Assembly (NCBI GenBank): GCA_965208975.1
Contig: CBDBQH010000003.1
Span: forward strand, 868,001 to 932,000
DNA from: G963663315 sp965208975
GTDB lineage: Bacteria > Pseudomonadota > Gammaproteobacteria > Arenicellales > Poriferihabitantaceae
DNA length: 64,000 nt
Direction of reading: 5' to 3'
In this document: positions 35,657 through 46,247 of the stretch, one piece after another
How the letters are laid out: each line of letters opens with the position of its first letter
Numbering within the stretch: the stretch's first letter is position 1
The notes under the pieces: generated by a model
The model's database searches: none
What the model saw: only the letters and a program-made list of their open reading frames with translations
Told to the model about the DNA's origin: nothing
Translations under genes and position numbers: made by a program

Positions 35657-38600
35657 TTGCCCGCCACCGTCAATCCCTGCCGCTATCCTTACTTCCTCTC
35701 CACCCTGCTCCTGCTGCCCCTCCTCACCGGCTTCACCGCCGAAGCCTCTGCCCAGATAGTTGCTGATATTCTAAAGGTCACCGCTACCGTGACCGAAGGC
35801 GAGCCCGCCCGGTTCACAATAAGCCTCACCGCTGCGGCTCCGTCCGGAGGGCTGGAAATCAACCTGAATATAGCAGAAACCAGCGGTGATCACGTCGCGT
35901 CGGGAGAGGAAGGATCCAAGATGATCACCATTCCGGAAGGTGATCTCAGCGCCATCTACACAATCCCCACAGTGAACGACGAGATCGATGGGAGCAACAG
36001 CCTGATCCAGGTGGCTATAGCTCCCGGTTCGGGCTATACTACCCCGAGCCTTGTTACCAACGATAGCATCGTCATTGTCGACAACGACCCCGCCACGCTA
36101 TCAATCTCCGCCCCCGCCGACGCCGTTGAGGGCAACAGTTCGAGTACCGACCGATACTTCCGGATTTCGCTGTCCGAAACCCGCAGCAGCAACATTCACA
36201 TTTCCGTCTGTTTCTCTGGCGACGCAACCCGATTCCTCAGCGGCGCACGGGATACAACGCATGACTATGGAGCCTTGAATACCAATATCGTGGCGGCTGG
36301 AACGTGCATCAATACTACGGTCCCCGCCAACACGACCCAACTCGATGCAATCGGAGTCCGCGTGTACGGCGACACCGTGATCGAATTCGATGAAACCGTC
36401 ACCGCCACCGTGAGTCTGGTCGGCAGCCCGACGAGTGTGGTCCTCGGCACAGCAACCGCCACCCACACCATCGAAACCGATGACACCCACCATGTCACGG
36501 TAGATGTCACCAACAGTTCAAACAACAAGATTTCGGGCGCAACCGAAGGGGACAGCGGTCATAATGACTATACCGTCAACCTGCGCATAGATCCCGTATA
36601 CACTTCCCAATCCATACAGGTTAAATTCTGTCTGGGGGGTACGGCCGTCCGCGCCACCGATTATGACTTGTTGACCCCGTCCGGGACGGCCATCATCCAT
36701 GGCTTCGACGCCCAGAACTGCCTGGTTTCACCCGCTCAGCTCACGATGAACAGCGCCCTCGCCGAGTACACGCTGCGCGTCCAGGGCGATGTGACCATTG
36801 AACCGAACGAGACCATCACCTTTCAGGCCTCCGCCCAGTCCGGCGTCACCCCGGGAGACGTGTCCTTTGGACCCGCCCACACCTTCACCATCCTGACCAA
36901 TGACACCGTCCCGCTGAGCCTGACTTCAGTGGGCGCGAACCCCTTTGTAGAAGAAACAGGCAATCTGGCCAGCCGCGCCGAGGTCCGTCTGGGGACGGCG
37001 CGCAACAGTGATACCCACTACCGCATCTGCTTTGTCTCCTCCCTGGCGCCAACAGCTTCGGTGCCGAGCTATGACTGGACCCAGAATACCAATAATGTTC
37101 TGGACGCAACGCGCTGTCACGATGGCGTCATCGCCAGTGGGCAGACCTCCCACTCAGTCAACAATGCTTACATTCGCACCAACAACAAGGGATCAGGCCG
37201 AGACAGTTCAATTTTCAATGCCGACAATCCCGATGAGACCATTACCATCACCCTGTCGCAAGACCCCGACAATCCGCTGCCTTCCGATGTATCCCTGTCC
37301 AGTACCGGCAATCCCATCCGCATGGTCAGCCAGGACGATGATCTGACCCGGGTACGACTCGACCGCCAGGGTTCCGGCAATCTGACCGAAGGCGGTTCCG
37401 CCAAAGCCGAGTTCAGGCTGACCCTGGACAACCGGCTCGACCACCGGGCGCTGGTAGCCGGTGAACGGGTCGATGTGCCACTGGTCATCTCCGGTACGGA
37501 TATTACCGCCGGCGACTACACCTTAACGACCAAGAGTGGGACCGATCTGAATACCGGCGTATCGATCACCGGCGCCAATACCCTGACCCCGGTCGTGATA
37601 TTACAAGGCGCTGGCGCCCGGATAGCCACGCTGGAACTGACGCCGACCGATGATACAGACATCGAAAGTACCGAAACCCTGCGCGTGGAACTGGGACCGG
37701 ACGGTACGGGCGCCAATGGCTTCGGTCATTCGAGCCGCGGCACCACGGTGCGCGGCGGCGCGGCGCGCAGCGACCGCACACTCACCCATCACTTTGAGGT
37801 AGATATTGCTGATAATGACCAGGCATCGGTGATTACCATTGCCCGCGCTTCCGCCGCCTCGCTGACCGAGGGCAACCAGGCCAGCTTCACGCTCAGCGCC
37901 GACCCGCCCCCGGCTTCCTCCCTGACCGTCCGTCTGAACATTACGGACGCCGGCAACGCCGACTTTCTGGCTTCAACGGTTCAGGGCGCCCGTACCGTAT
38001 CCATTCCGACTTCCGGTTCCACTCCTTATCCACTCTCGACGGTGGCTGACGCCATTGATGAACCCGGCGGCCCGGTCACGATCACGATTGCCGCGGACAC
38101 CGCCAATCCGGCCAGATACACCATCAGCGATCCCGCTCCTTTCGCACAAGTCACCGTCCATGACAACGACGCCACTACGGTCACCCTGACCACGCCGGAT
38201 ACCGACGCGACCGAAGGCAGCAGTACCGCCACGGCGCAGATCGTCCTGACCCTGGGACGCGCCTTGCGCGCCGGAGAGATTCTGGCGATTCCGTTACAGT
38301 TCAGTGGCGGCGTATTGAACACCGATTTCGGTCTGTATCTTCCGACTTCAAACGCCATCTCCCTGACCGGCCATACCGTCACCTTCACCGGCAGCGCCGG
38401 CGGTTCAGCGACCGTAGCCACTCTCTCTGTACTTGCCACAGAAGACGCGGACGCAGACCCTGATTCCATCACCGTCTCCATCCCCGCCACATCGACCGGC
38501 AATGCCGCGAAACTGACCGCCACCGGAATGGGGGTCAATACCAACACCGCTCCCGCCGCCACCGGCTCGGTCACCGCCAACCACGGCACAATCACCGTCA

Positions 38601-41521
38601 CCGACAACGACACCCGCGGACTGACCCTCACCTCCCCGGCCGTCACCGAAGGCGGCAGTGGCACGTATACCGTCGTCCTGGATACCCAACCCGGCGCATC
38701 GGTCACCGTCACCATTACCGCCAACAGTACCGAAGTCACCATCGACGGCACAGACGCCGATACGACCTTTACCAATAGCGAAGACCTGATCTTCACCACT
38801 ACCAACTGGAATCAGCCACAGACCGTCACCATCCGCGCGGCCGAAGATGACGATACCGAGGATGACCGCGTCACCCTGACGCATGCTGTATCCGGTGGAG
38901 GATACGGTGCAACAGAAAATGAAACCCCGGAAATCACCATTACCGACAACGACAGTCCGGGACTGGTCCTGCCGGCGACGCTAACCGTGAATGAAGGCGC
39001 CACCGGCAACTACACCGTTCGCCTGTCTACCCAACCCGGTGGCGCGGTGACCGTGACCATTGGCGGTCACGCCAGTACCGACCTGACCATTGACACCGAT
39101 TCCGGTACGAACGGGAATCAGGATACCCTGACCTTCCGCCCGACCGGAGCGAATCTGTGGAGTACCGAACAGACCGTCACCGTCACCGCGGCCTCCGATA
39201 ACGACCGCGCCAATGACGCCGTGACCCTGGCGCATACCGCCATCGGCGGAGGATACAATATCACCGGCAATGTCGCGGTCACCATCACCGACACCACCCC
39301 GGCTCCGCCTCCCCCTCCGCCTCCGCCATCCACCGAACCGGGGACTTTGCCGGAACCTACCCCGACTACACCGGGAGAAACCCCCACAGAGCCGCAACCA
39401 CCCGAACCGCAACCCGTGATTCCGCTTCTTTCCATTCAGGCGCAATCCGGCGCCCTGACCGAAGGCTCCGTAGCGACTTTCACGATCACCGCCGAACCGG
39501 CGCCGGTTGAACCGATTACCGTTCCACTCACCATTGCCGCACAGGGCGACTTCACCACCCCGGAGTCCATCGGAGCGAAGCCCCGCATCATTGACCGCGC
39601 CATCACTTCCCTGATGATTCCCACCCTCCAGGACTTCATCGACGAAGAAGATGGCTCGGTCACCATCACCCTGCAACCGGCGGACGGCTATAGCCTGTCC
39701 CCGAACCCTTTGGCAACGATAGAGATTCACGATGATGATACCGCCGGCATTGCATTGTCCACCCAGGGACTACGCATTGACCAGATCGGAGAAACCGGAC
39801 AATATACCGTGCAACTGACCAGCGAACCCCAGGCTCCGGTGCAGGTGACGGTTCTCCCCTCCACTAATGGCTCTTCCTCGACGCCTGGCGCTTCCCCGAC
39901 TCTCGCCAGCGCCTCTGTCGCGCAGGCCGCCACGATGGACGTGGTGAGCGCCACGCCCTCTACGTTGACCTTTGTGCCGGATCACTGGAATATCCCGCAA
40001 ACCGTCACCCTGACCGCGCAGCGGGAAGGCCGCATGAGCCTGAGGCACCGCGTCACATCCCAGGACCCGAACTATCATACGCTCCCGGCCATGGAAGCCA
40101 CCGCCGGACAACTGGCGGTTCTCGTCGGCGAAGACCTGACCACCGTGGCCTTGCCCTGGCAGACACGATTCGCTCGTACTTCAGCCGGACACGTCATAGA
40201 CAGTATCTCCGAGCGCATACAATCCACTTCAACCCCCGGACTGTCCGCCCGACTGGCTGGATACCGCATGGATACCCAAACCCCGCAAGAAATACAATCC
40301 TGGACACAGCCCCCCGGCTCCATCGCCAGACCGCACAGCCGCGCCATCACCCTGTCTGAACTACTGTCTGATTCGTCGATGTCGTGGAGTGCAACCGCAA
40401 CCGATGGTTCCATCGCTTCCCTTTGGGCACAGGGCGCCTTCTCCGAGTTTGACGGCCAGAGTGGAGAAACCACCCTGGATGGAGAAGTCCTCACCACCCT
40501 GCTCGGAGTCGATCAGACCCATACCCACGGACAACGCGGTCTGGTTCTGTCGTATAGTCAGGCAGAAGGACAATACCAGACGAAAAACAAAGGAGAGATT
40601 GAATCCGAACAGACCCTGTTGACGCCGTGGATGTCCCGGCAAGTAAATGACCGCATGACGCTGTGGGGCGCGTTGGGTTATGGTACGGGAGACCTCACCC
40701 TCATCAGAAGTGAAAGGCAAGACCTCACTACGGATACGAATACCGCCTTTGTGGCCCTGGGCAGTGACGCCATCCTCCGGGAAGAAGCCCATCGTACTTT
40801 GTCTATCATCACCGATGCGCTGTGGTTGAGAACCCGTACCGAGGCGGTCACAGACGGACTGGAACTGAACCATGCCACGGCGCATGCTTCGAGGATGCGG
40901 GTGGGAATCAAAGGCAGTGGGCGTATCCCCGCAATCCCCGGCTTGCCCCGATTCACTGCGGCACAGGCGCTGAAGATGAATTGGGAATCCGCATTGCGTC
41001 ATGATGGCGGAGACGCTGAAAGTGGATTCGGCGTGGAAGTCGGGGGCGGAGTCCAATGGACCGATTCCCGGCGCGGACTGAACCTTCAAATCAATGGCCG
41101 AAGTCTGATTACCCATCATGATTCAGATATAAAGGATCGGGGACTTTCCCTGTCCATGGGATTTAATCCGTCTCCGGCTGAGCAAGGATTTACCTTTACG
41201 CTGAAACAGGATTGGGGTACGGTGTCTTCGGGCCGGGAGCGATTATTGACCGCGGAATCCCTGCAACCGGCGCAATCCGCTACAGGGCAACGATTCAAAG
41301 CGCAAGCGGGGTATGGTTTTACCATCGGCGATGGACGCTATACCGCCCATCCACATCTGGGGGTGGGTCTGTACGCCCAAGAGCGAGAAACCACACTCGG
41401 CTGGCGGCTGCAATCCACTATCGGCAGAAGTGAGCGGACATTGGGGTTGAAACTCACCCGTCATGAGAATGACAACCAATCCGAACATCGCATGAAGGTG
41501 GAAGCGGGGGTCAGGTGGTAA
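35657..41521 (+). CDS. Giant multi-Calx-beta surface protein with outer-membrane beta-barrel
   Basis: 1954 aa from TTG 35657, chosen because it matches the TTG start and signal peptide of the paralogue (YFLSTLLLLPLLTGFTAEASAQ). The in-frame ATG at 35351 only adds translated repeat. About ten Calx-beta-type repeats follow, each ending in a DND/DDDT turn, with lower-complexity Thr/Ser/Asp-rich strands (for example SLTEGNQASFTL, ITVTDNDT). A Pro-rich linker (PPPPPPPPSTEP) lies near residue 1220. A last repeat block ends near 1500, then a barrel of about 450 residues ends VRW. The barrel is clearly homologous to that of the 851-aa protein (SMSW, SLWAQGAFSEFDGQSG, DQTH). Calcium-binding adhesin-like role inferred. 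Confidence 0.8.
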   Translation: MPATVNPCRYPYFLSTLLLLPLLTGFTAEASAQIVADILKVTATVTEGEPARFTISLTAAAPSGGLEINLNIAETSGDHVASGEEGSKMITIPEGDLSAIYTIPTVNDEIDGSNSLIQVAIAPGSGYTTPSLVTNDSIVIVDNDPATLSISAPADAVEGNSSSTDRYFRISLSETRSSNIHISVCFSGDATRFLSGARDTTHDYGALNTNIVAAGTCINTTVPANTTQLDAIGVRVYGDTVIEFDETVTATVSLVGSPTSVVLGTATATHTIETDDTHHVTVDVTNSSNNKISGATEGDSGHNDYTVNLRIDPVYTSQSIQVKFCLGGTAVRATDYDLLTPSGTAIIHGFDAQNCLVSPAQLTMNSALAEYTLRVQGDVTIEPNETITFQASAQSGVTPGDVSFGPAHTFTILTNDTVPLSLTSVGANPFVEETGNLASRAEVRLGTARNSDTHYRICFVSSLAPTASVPSYDWTQNTNNVLDATRCHDGVIASGQTSHSVNNAYIRTNNKGSGRDSSIFNADNPDETITITLSQDPDNPLPSDVSLSSTGNPIRMVSQDDDLTRVRLDRQGSGNLTEGGSAKAEFRLTLDNRLDHRALVAGERVDVPLVISGTDITAGDYTLTTKSGTDLNTGVSITGANTLTPVVILQGAGARIATLELTPTDDTDIESTETLRVELGPDGTGANGFGHSSRGTTVRGGAARSDRTLTHHFEVDIADNDQASVITIARASAASLTEGNQASFTLSADPPPASSLTVRLNITDAGNADFLASTVQGARTVSIPTSGSTPYPLSTVADAIDEPGGPVTITIAADTANPARYTISDPAPFAQVTVHDNDATTVTLTTPDTDATEGSSTATAQIVLTLGRALRAGEILAIPLQFSGGVLNTDFGLYLPTSNAISLTGHTVTFTGSAGGSATVATLSVLATEDADADPDSITVSIPATSTGNAAKLTATGMGVNTNTAPAATGSVTANHGTITVTDNDTRGLTLTSPAVTEGGSGTYTVVLDTQPGASVTVTITANSTEVTIDGTDADTTFTNSEDLIFTTTNWNQPQTVTIRAAEDDDTEDDRVTLTHAVSGGGYGATENETPEITITDNDSPGLVLPATLTVNEGATGNYTVRLSTQPGGAVTVTIGGHASTDLTIDTDSGTNGNQDTLTFRPTGANLWSTEQTVTVTAASDNDRANDAVTLAHTAIGGGYNITGNVAVTITDTTPAPPPPPPPPSTEPGTLPEPTPTTPGETPTEPQPPEPQPVIPLLSIQAQSGALTEGSVATFTITAEPAPVEPITVPLTIAAQGDFTTPESIGAKPRIIDRAITSLMIPTLQDFIDEEDGSVTITLQPADGYSLSPNPLATIEIHDDDTAGIALSTQGLRIDQIGETGQYTVQLTSEPQAPVQVTVLPSTNGSSSTPGASPTLASASVAQAATMDVVSATPSTLTFVPDHWNIPQTVTLTAQREGRMSLRHRVTSQDPNYHTLPAMEATAGQLAVLVGEDLTTVALPWQTRFARTSAGHVIDSISERIQSTSTPGLSARLAGYRMDTQTPQEIQSWTQPPGSIARPHSRAITLSELLSDSSMSWSATATDGSIASLWAQGAFSEFDGQSGETTLDGEVLTTLLGVDQTHTHGQRGLVLSYSQAEGQYQTKNKGEIESEQTLLTPWMSRQVNDRMTLWGALGYGTGDLTLIRSERQDLTTDTNTAFVALGSDAILREEAHRTLSIITDALWLRTRTEAVTDGLELNHATAHASRMRVGIKGSGRIPAIPGLPRFTAAQALKMNWESALRHDGGDAESGFGVEVGGGVQWTDSRRGLNLQINGRSLITHHDSDIKDRGLSLSMGFNPSPAEQGFTFTLKQDWGTVSSGRERLLTAESLQPAQSATGQRFKAQAGYGFTIGDGRYTAHPHLGVGLYAQERETTLGWRLQSTIGRSERTLGLKLTRHENDNQSEHRMKVEAGVRW

Positions 41522-42287
41522 TGAGGTGACAGGATTCCCGCGAAGCGGGAATACCCCACCGAATCCGTAAAATACCCCCCACCCAATCCGCTTTGCGGAT
41601 TGGACTCCCCGGTCTGCGGGGGGAGTGATTGCGCCTGCCGTTATCGTAGGGGAGGGTCTTGTACCCTCCCGCAACCGCCGGAACAGGGTTCAAACGATAG
41701 CGGGCACCCACAAGGGGCGCCCCCCCGATCAAGCCGGGGGCAGGCTCTACGCATCGGTAATTACAGATTCCATGAGGTCGTGGATTCCCGTTTTCACGGG
41801 AATGACGGGTGGGGCGGTGGTGACAGGATTCCCGCGAAGCGGGATACCCCCCATCACATCCGCTTGTGCGGAATGTGATTCCCCCTCAAGGGGGGAATGA
41901 TTTGCTTGCCCCTGATTTTCTTGCGCCTGCCGTCATCGTAGGGGAGGGTCTTGTACCCTCCCGCAACCGTCATCGACCGTATACGGAAATAATGCGGGCA
42001 CCCACAAGGGGCGCCCCCCCGATCAAGCCGGGGGCAGGCTCTACGCATCGGTAATACAGATTCCATGAGGTCGTGGATTCCCGTTTTCACGGGAATGACG
42101 GGTGGTGCGGTGGTAAGGGTATTCCCGCGAAGCGGGAATACCCCGCCGAATCCGTAAAATACCCCATCACATCCGCTTGCGCGGAATGTGATTCCCCCTC
42201 AAGGGGGGAATGATTTGCTTGCGCCTGCCGTCATTGTGGATTCCCGCAAAGCGGGAATGTCCCTACGATGACGGATGGGGCGTGTCC
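41522..42287. repeat. Repeat-rich intergenic region after the giant Calx-beta gene
   Basis: No gene seen. A block of about 120 bp at 41697-41820 recurs almost identically at 41993-42116 (GCGGGCACCCACAAGGGGCG through the inverted 31-bp repeat to GGGAATGACGGGTGG). The 41640-41790 stretch matches 4809-4955 behind the first Calx-beta gene. Hairpin-forming CCCCTCAAGGGGGGAATG elements lie at about 41860-41901 and 42170-42212. Confidence 0.8.
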
Positions 42288-43010
42288 CTACGATGGCAGC
42301 AGTTCTTTCTGCTTCGATAGTACCCATTCTTCAACCTCCTGATTGATCTGGCGGGCGCGGCGGCCATGACTTTCGATCACCGGACCAATCACGACATCAA
42401 TCGTCCCCGGATGTTTCAGGAGACTTCTTTTGGGCCAGAACAGTCCCGAATTATGGGCAACCGGCACCACTGGATAACCTGATTTTGCCGCGATCATGGC
42501 GCCTCCGACCTGAAATTTCGCCATCTTTCCCGGCTCCCGGCGTGTCCCTTCGGGGAAGATAACCAGCCAGCGGCCCTCCTCCAGCCTGATCACGCCCTCC
42601 TTCACCAGAGTATCCAGCGCCCGGATTCTTTTTGATCGGTTAATCGCAATCGGACGGTTCAGCGCCAAACCCCATCCGAAAAATGGAATCCACAGCAATT
42701 CCCGTTTCAATAAATAAGACTGCGCCGGGAAAATCAACTGAAAAGCCAGCGTTTCCCATGCGGACTGGTGATTGGCTATGACAATGGCCGGGCCAGAGGG
42801 AATGTTTTCCACTCCGGATATGCGATAGTGAATACCGCACAGCCATCCAAGTGTCCAGATATTGAACCGCGCCCAAAGCCCGATCACTCTGGCGCGGGTC
42901 AGGGAAGGCAATGCAAAACACAGCAAGGCGAGACAACAAACGACGACTGTACTCACCAGCTGGCCGACATAGTAGAGCAGGGATGTGCACAACAACCGGC
43001 CTGTTTTCAT
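42288..43010 (-). CDS. plsC: 1-acyl-sn-glycerol-3-phosphate acyltransferase
   Basis: 240 aa from ATG 43010 (GGTGAG upstream); a TTG at 43058 directly after gmhB is the alternative. It transfers an acyl chain to lysophosphatidate in phospholipid synthesis. A membrane helix lies near 8-30. The acyltransferase block I NHQSAWE near 78-84 (HX4D/E form) and block III VIFPEGTRREPGK near 152-164 are visible. Last gene of the minus-strand glyQ-glyS-mazG-gmhB-plsC group, the order known in pseudomonads. Confidence 0.92.
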   Translation of the reverse strand: MKTGRLLCTSLLYYVGQLVSTVVVCCLALLCFALPSLTRARVIGLWARFNIWTLGWLCGIHYRISGVENIPSGPAIVIANHQSAWETLAFQLIFPAQSYLLKRELLWIPFFGWGLALNRPIAINRSKRIRALDTLVKEGVIRLEEGRWLVIFPEGTRREPGKMAKFQVGGAMIAAKSGYPVVPVAHNSGLFWPKRSLLKHPGTIDVVIGPVIESHGRRARQINQEVEEWVLSKQKELLPS

Positions 43011-43058
43011 TTTCTCACCGATTCTTTTGACGATGCGGGCAAACACAGCGCTCCCCAA

Positions 43059-43688
43059 TCAAGGCCCGCCCGCGCCCTGGGCAGGGGCCGGGGACCAACT
43101 CTGCCGCCGCGATGGCGGTTGATGATTCGGAGCCAGGATATGATCCACAAAAGCAGCCAGATCACTGAAGCGGGGCACTCGTCCGAATTTCTCCTGACAC
43201 AGGCCGGACTCCAGCTCCTTGCATGTGCCCAGACCCTTGCCGGTCTCGACCAGAACCGGCCTGGCTCCCGCCGATTGCGCCGCCTGTAGGTCGCGCAAGG
43301 AATCGCCGACCGCATAAACATCATTCAACTTGCATTTCAGGCGTTGCGCCAGTTCCAGCAGCATTCCCGGCTTTGGCTTTCTGCATTGGCAACCCTGCTC
43401 ATCACTGTGCGGACAGAAGAACAAGGCGCTGATCTCGCCACCGAAATGACTCAATTCATCCAGCATTTTCTGATGAATCCGGTTCAGGGTATTGACCGAG
43501 TAATATCCACGCGATATTCCTGACTGATTGGTTATGATCACGACCTGATAGTCCTGCCGGCATAACCGGGCAATCGCTTCGAGACTACCGGGAATCGCGA
43601 CCCACTGCTCCGGCGAGCGAATGTGGGTATCTGAATCCTGGTTAATGACCCCATCCCGGTCCAGCGCGATCAGTTTCCGGTTGTCCAC
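43059..43688 (-). CDS. gmhB: D-glycero-beta-D-manno-heptose 1,7-bisphosphate 7-phosphatase
   Basis: 209 aa from GTG 43688, preceded by GGAGG; an upstream ATG frame from 43787 would overlap the previous gene and is rejected. HAD phosphatase of the LPS heptose pathway. IALDRDGVIN near 7-16 has the DxD nucleophile pair, IITNQSGISRG near 51-61 is motif II, the Zn-binding cysteines are in CPHSDEQGCQCRKPKPG near 90-106, and VGDSLRDLQAA near 127 is motif IV. Ends next to plsC. Confidence 0.93.
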   Translation of the reverse strand: MDNRKLIALDRDGVINQDSDTHIRSPEQWVAIPGSLEAIARLCRQDYQVVIITNQSGISRGYYSVNTLNRIHQKMLDELSHFGGEISALFFCPHSDEQGCQCRKPKPGMLLELAQRLKCKLNDVYAVGDSLRDLQAAQSAGARPVLVETGKGLGTCKELESGLCQEKFGRVPRFSDLAAFVDHILAPNHQPPSRRQSWSPAPAQGAGGP

Positions 43689-43710
43689 GTTTTTCAAATC
43701 CTCCTTACCC

Positions 43711-44079
43711 TTAATCCGGCGCCTTTGACGGCGCCTCATCATCACCGCCAGCCTGTGGAAAATCCGACACCCGAATCCGGCCATCAATCATTTTACCGGG
43801 GCGCAGGTTGACACGCCGCATTTTCTGCCAGAACGCCTGGTTCAGATCAAAATCCGCGGCAATCGCATTACCGAGCAACAGGATCAACAGGTCTGCACAT
43901 TCCTCGGCCAGCTCTTCTGCCGATTTGCCCTTGCTGACACAAGCGGAAATTTCTCCGAGTTCCTCAGCCATCAGCGCGACCCGATAGATCATATCTTCGC
44001 CGCCATTTTCGTTAAAGCGATGTTTTCGATGGAATCCACGCACCTCATCCATCATTTCAGTAAAAGAGTCCGGGTTCAT
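43711..44079 (-). CDS. MazG-like nucleotide pyrophosphohydrolase
   Basis: 122 aa all-alpha NTP pyrophosphatase of the MazG/dUTPase-like group. RVALMAEELGEISACV near 33-48 and EELAEECADLLILLLG near 54-69 give the EExxE and ExxD metal-binding helices. House-cleaning of abnormal nucleotides is the usual role; the substrate is not readable. Its ATG overlaps the glyS stop by four bases, so it is translationally coupled within the glyQS-gmhB-plsC operon. Confidence 0.82.
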   Translation of the reverse strand: MNPDSFTEMMDEVRGFHRKHRFNENGGEDMIYRVALMAEELGEISACVSKGKSAEELAEECADLLILLLGNAIAADFDLNQAFWQKMRRVNLRPGKMIDGRIRVSDFPQAGGDDEAPSKAPD

Positions 44080-46247
44080 GATTTGATCCTGATTTTCGAA
44101 ATATCGGCGACCCCCAGGAACAACTGACGAATCCTGGCCAGCAACGCCAATCGGTTGCGGCGAATGGCTTGATCCTGGTGCATGACCATGACATCGTCGA
44201 AAAACCGATCCACCGGCTCTTTCAGTCCGGCCAGTCGGCTCAGTCCTCCGGCATAGTCATTCGCCTGGAAACAGGAGTATACCTGAGTACTGCCGCGATC
44301 AAGCGAAGCGGCCAACTCTTTCTCTGCCGGGTCACAAACCAGACCTGCATCAAAGTCCTGTGCACAAATGGAACCGTCGCCCTTCGACAACATATTGCCG
44401 ATCCGCTTGTTGGCTGAGGCCAGGGAGCGGGCAGCGCCTGTGTGGTTGTTAAAAAAGTGATGAACTGCCTGGATACGCCGGGCGAAGTCGGTCGGTCGGG
44501 TTGGCGCTGGCCGGGCGCCGGATACGGCGGCGTACTCATCGGCGCTGTAGCGCTGTGATTCAAAATAGCCTTTGGAACGCTCCATCGTGAAATCATAAAC
44601 CCGAGCAACCAGATTCATGCGGCTCTCTTCGTCTCCGGCCTCGACAATACGCGCAGATGATGTATCAGGTCCGCATAACCAGAGTCTCGATGTTTCGTCA
44701 TATAGCGTATGCAAATCAAGGTCCAGCTGATTTTCCACGATGATCCTGAACACTCCGAGCGCTGCCCGGCGCAGGGCGAACGGGTCCTTGTCCCCGCCCG
44801 GAATTTCATCACAGCCGAACAACCCAACCAGACTGTCCGCCCGGTCAGCCAGAGCGACGCATATTGCCACCGGCTCAGCCGGCGCCACGTCTGCGGCGGT
44901 GCGTGGCTGGTAATGCGCCTCAATCGCATCGGCAATGGTTCTCCCGTAACCTTCATTGCTGGCGTAATGTCTGCCAACCGTGCCCTGTAACTCCGGAAAT
45001 TCCCCGACCAGGTCGGTGACCAGATCCGCCTTGCAAAGCTCGGCAACCGTATCCACGATGTCCGGCTCCACCTCCAGCTGCCCGGCAATAAAACGGCTGA
45101 GCGACCGGATACGCTCCACCTTGTCATGAATCGAGCCGAGCCGGTCATGAAACAACACGCCCCTTAAATCCCCGACCCGGTTTCGCAACGGGGTTTTCTG
45201 GTCGGTTCGCCAGAAAAACCCGGCATCAGACAGTCTGGCGCGCAATACCCGTTCATTACCCTGTCGTATCCGCCCGGGGGATTTGCTTTTTATATTGCTG
45301 ATCGTCACGAACATGGGCGCGATCTGACCGCGCTCATCAACCACATGAAAATATTTCTGGTGACCGGCCATGGTGGCAATCAGCAAAGCTTCCGGCAATT
45401 CCAGGAACTGCCGGTCAAACTCCCCGGCCAGGGCAACCGGCCATTCCACCAGTCCGGTCACCTCATCCAGCAGATTCTGCCGGATCACGACCCTGGCCCC
45501 GGCCTCGGTTGCGAGCTGTTCCGCCTGCTCTTTAATAATGGCTTGACGTTCATCATAATCGGCGATAACCCGGCCTTTAGTTTTCAGCAAATCAGGATAT
45601 TGATCGGCAGAGGATACCTCAATACAGCCGGCGCTGTGAAAGCGATGCCCCCTTGTCGTTCTGCCGGCTTCAAGTCCCAGCGCTTCAACCTGCACCTGAG
45701 CGCTGCCATGCAATGCCAGCAGCCAGTGAACAGGGCGGACAAATTCCACTTCACGCTCTCCCCACCTCATTTTCTTTAATATGGGAAGGGAACGGATGCT
45801 CTGCTCCAGGCATTGTGTCACAATTTCATCCAGCCCGCTGCCCGACCGCTTCTTTTCAAAAACCAGCCAGGCGCCCTTTTCAGTCCGTTTGACCTGCAGC
45901 GCAGACAACGGCGCTTTGCAGGAGCGGGCGAACCCCTGCGCGGCGCGAGTCGGGGCGCCCTGCTCATTGTATGCGGCCTGCACCGCCGGCCCCCGAATCG
46001 TATCGACCCGGTCGGGTTGCCTGGCCAGCACATTACTGACCGCGACCGCCAGACGCCGGGGAGTCGCATACCACTTCATGTCCGCCGGATTGTCTTCAGC
46101 CAGCCCCGCCGCAACCAGTCCCTGATAAAAAGCCGTGGCAAATGATTGCGCCAGACCTTTCAACTCTTTCGGCGGCAACTCTTCGGCGCCGAGCTCGACC
46201 AGCAGAAGCTTTCTTGCGACCGGGGAATTGTTTCCACTCGACACCAT
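44076..46247 (-). CDS. glyS: Glycyl-tRNA synthetase beta subunit
   Basis: 723 aa from ATG 46247, overlapping the glyQ stop as TGATG, with GGAGG upstream. KLLLVELGAEELPPKEL near 13-29 is the conserved start of bacterial GlyS. The central HD-like region and C-terminal anticodon-binding DALR-like domain follow. With GlyQ it forms the alpha2beta2 enzyme charging tRNA-Gly; the beta subunit binds tRNA. Full length. Confidence 0.96.
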   Translation of the reverse strand: MVSSGNNSPVARKLLLVELGAEELPPKELKGLAQSFATAFYQGLVAAGLAEDNPADMKWYATPRRLAVAVSNVLARQPDRVDTIRGPAVQAAYNEQGAPTRAAQGFARSCKAPLSALQVKRTEKGAWLVFEKKRSGSGLDEIVTQCLEQSIRSLPILKKMRWGEREVEFVRPVHWLLALHGSAQVQVEALGLEAGRTTRGHRFHSAGCIEVSSADQYPDLLKTKGRVIADYDERQAIIKEQAEQLATEAGARVVIRQNLLDEVTGLVEWPVALAGEFDRQFLELPEALLIATMAGHQKYFHVVDERGQIAPMFVTISNIKSKSPGRIRQGNERVLRARLSDAGFFWRTDQKTPLRNRVGDLRGVLFHDRLGSIHDKVERIRSLSRFIAGQLEVEPDIVDTVAELCKADLVTDLVGEFPELQGTVGRHYASNEGYGRTIADAIEAHYQPRTAADVAPAEPVAICVALADRADSLVGLFGCDEIPGGDKDPFALRRAALGVFRIIVENQLDLDLHTLYDETSRLWLCGPDTSSARIVEAGDEESRMNLVARVYDFTMERSKGYFESQRYSADEYAAVSGARPAPTRPTDFARRIQAVHHFFNNHTGAARSLASANKRIGNMLSKGDGSICAQDFDAGLVCDPAEKELAASLDRGSTQVYSCFQANDYAGGLSRLAGLKEPVDRFFDDVMVMHQDQAIRRNRLALLARIRQLFLGVADISKIRIKS

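Noticed and set aside
43688..43787. Upstream ATG start for gmhB
   Set aside because: Would overlap the MazG-like gene by 77 bp with a basic, non-conserved extension; GTG 43688 has GGAGG and starts at the conserved core.
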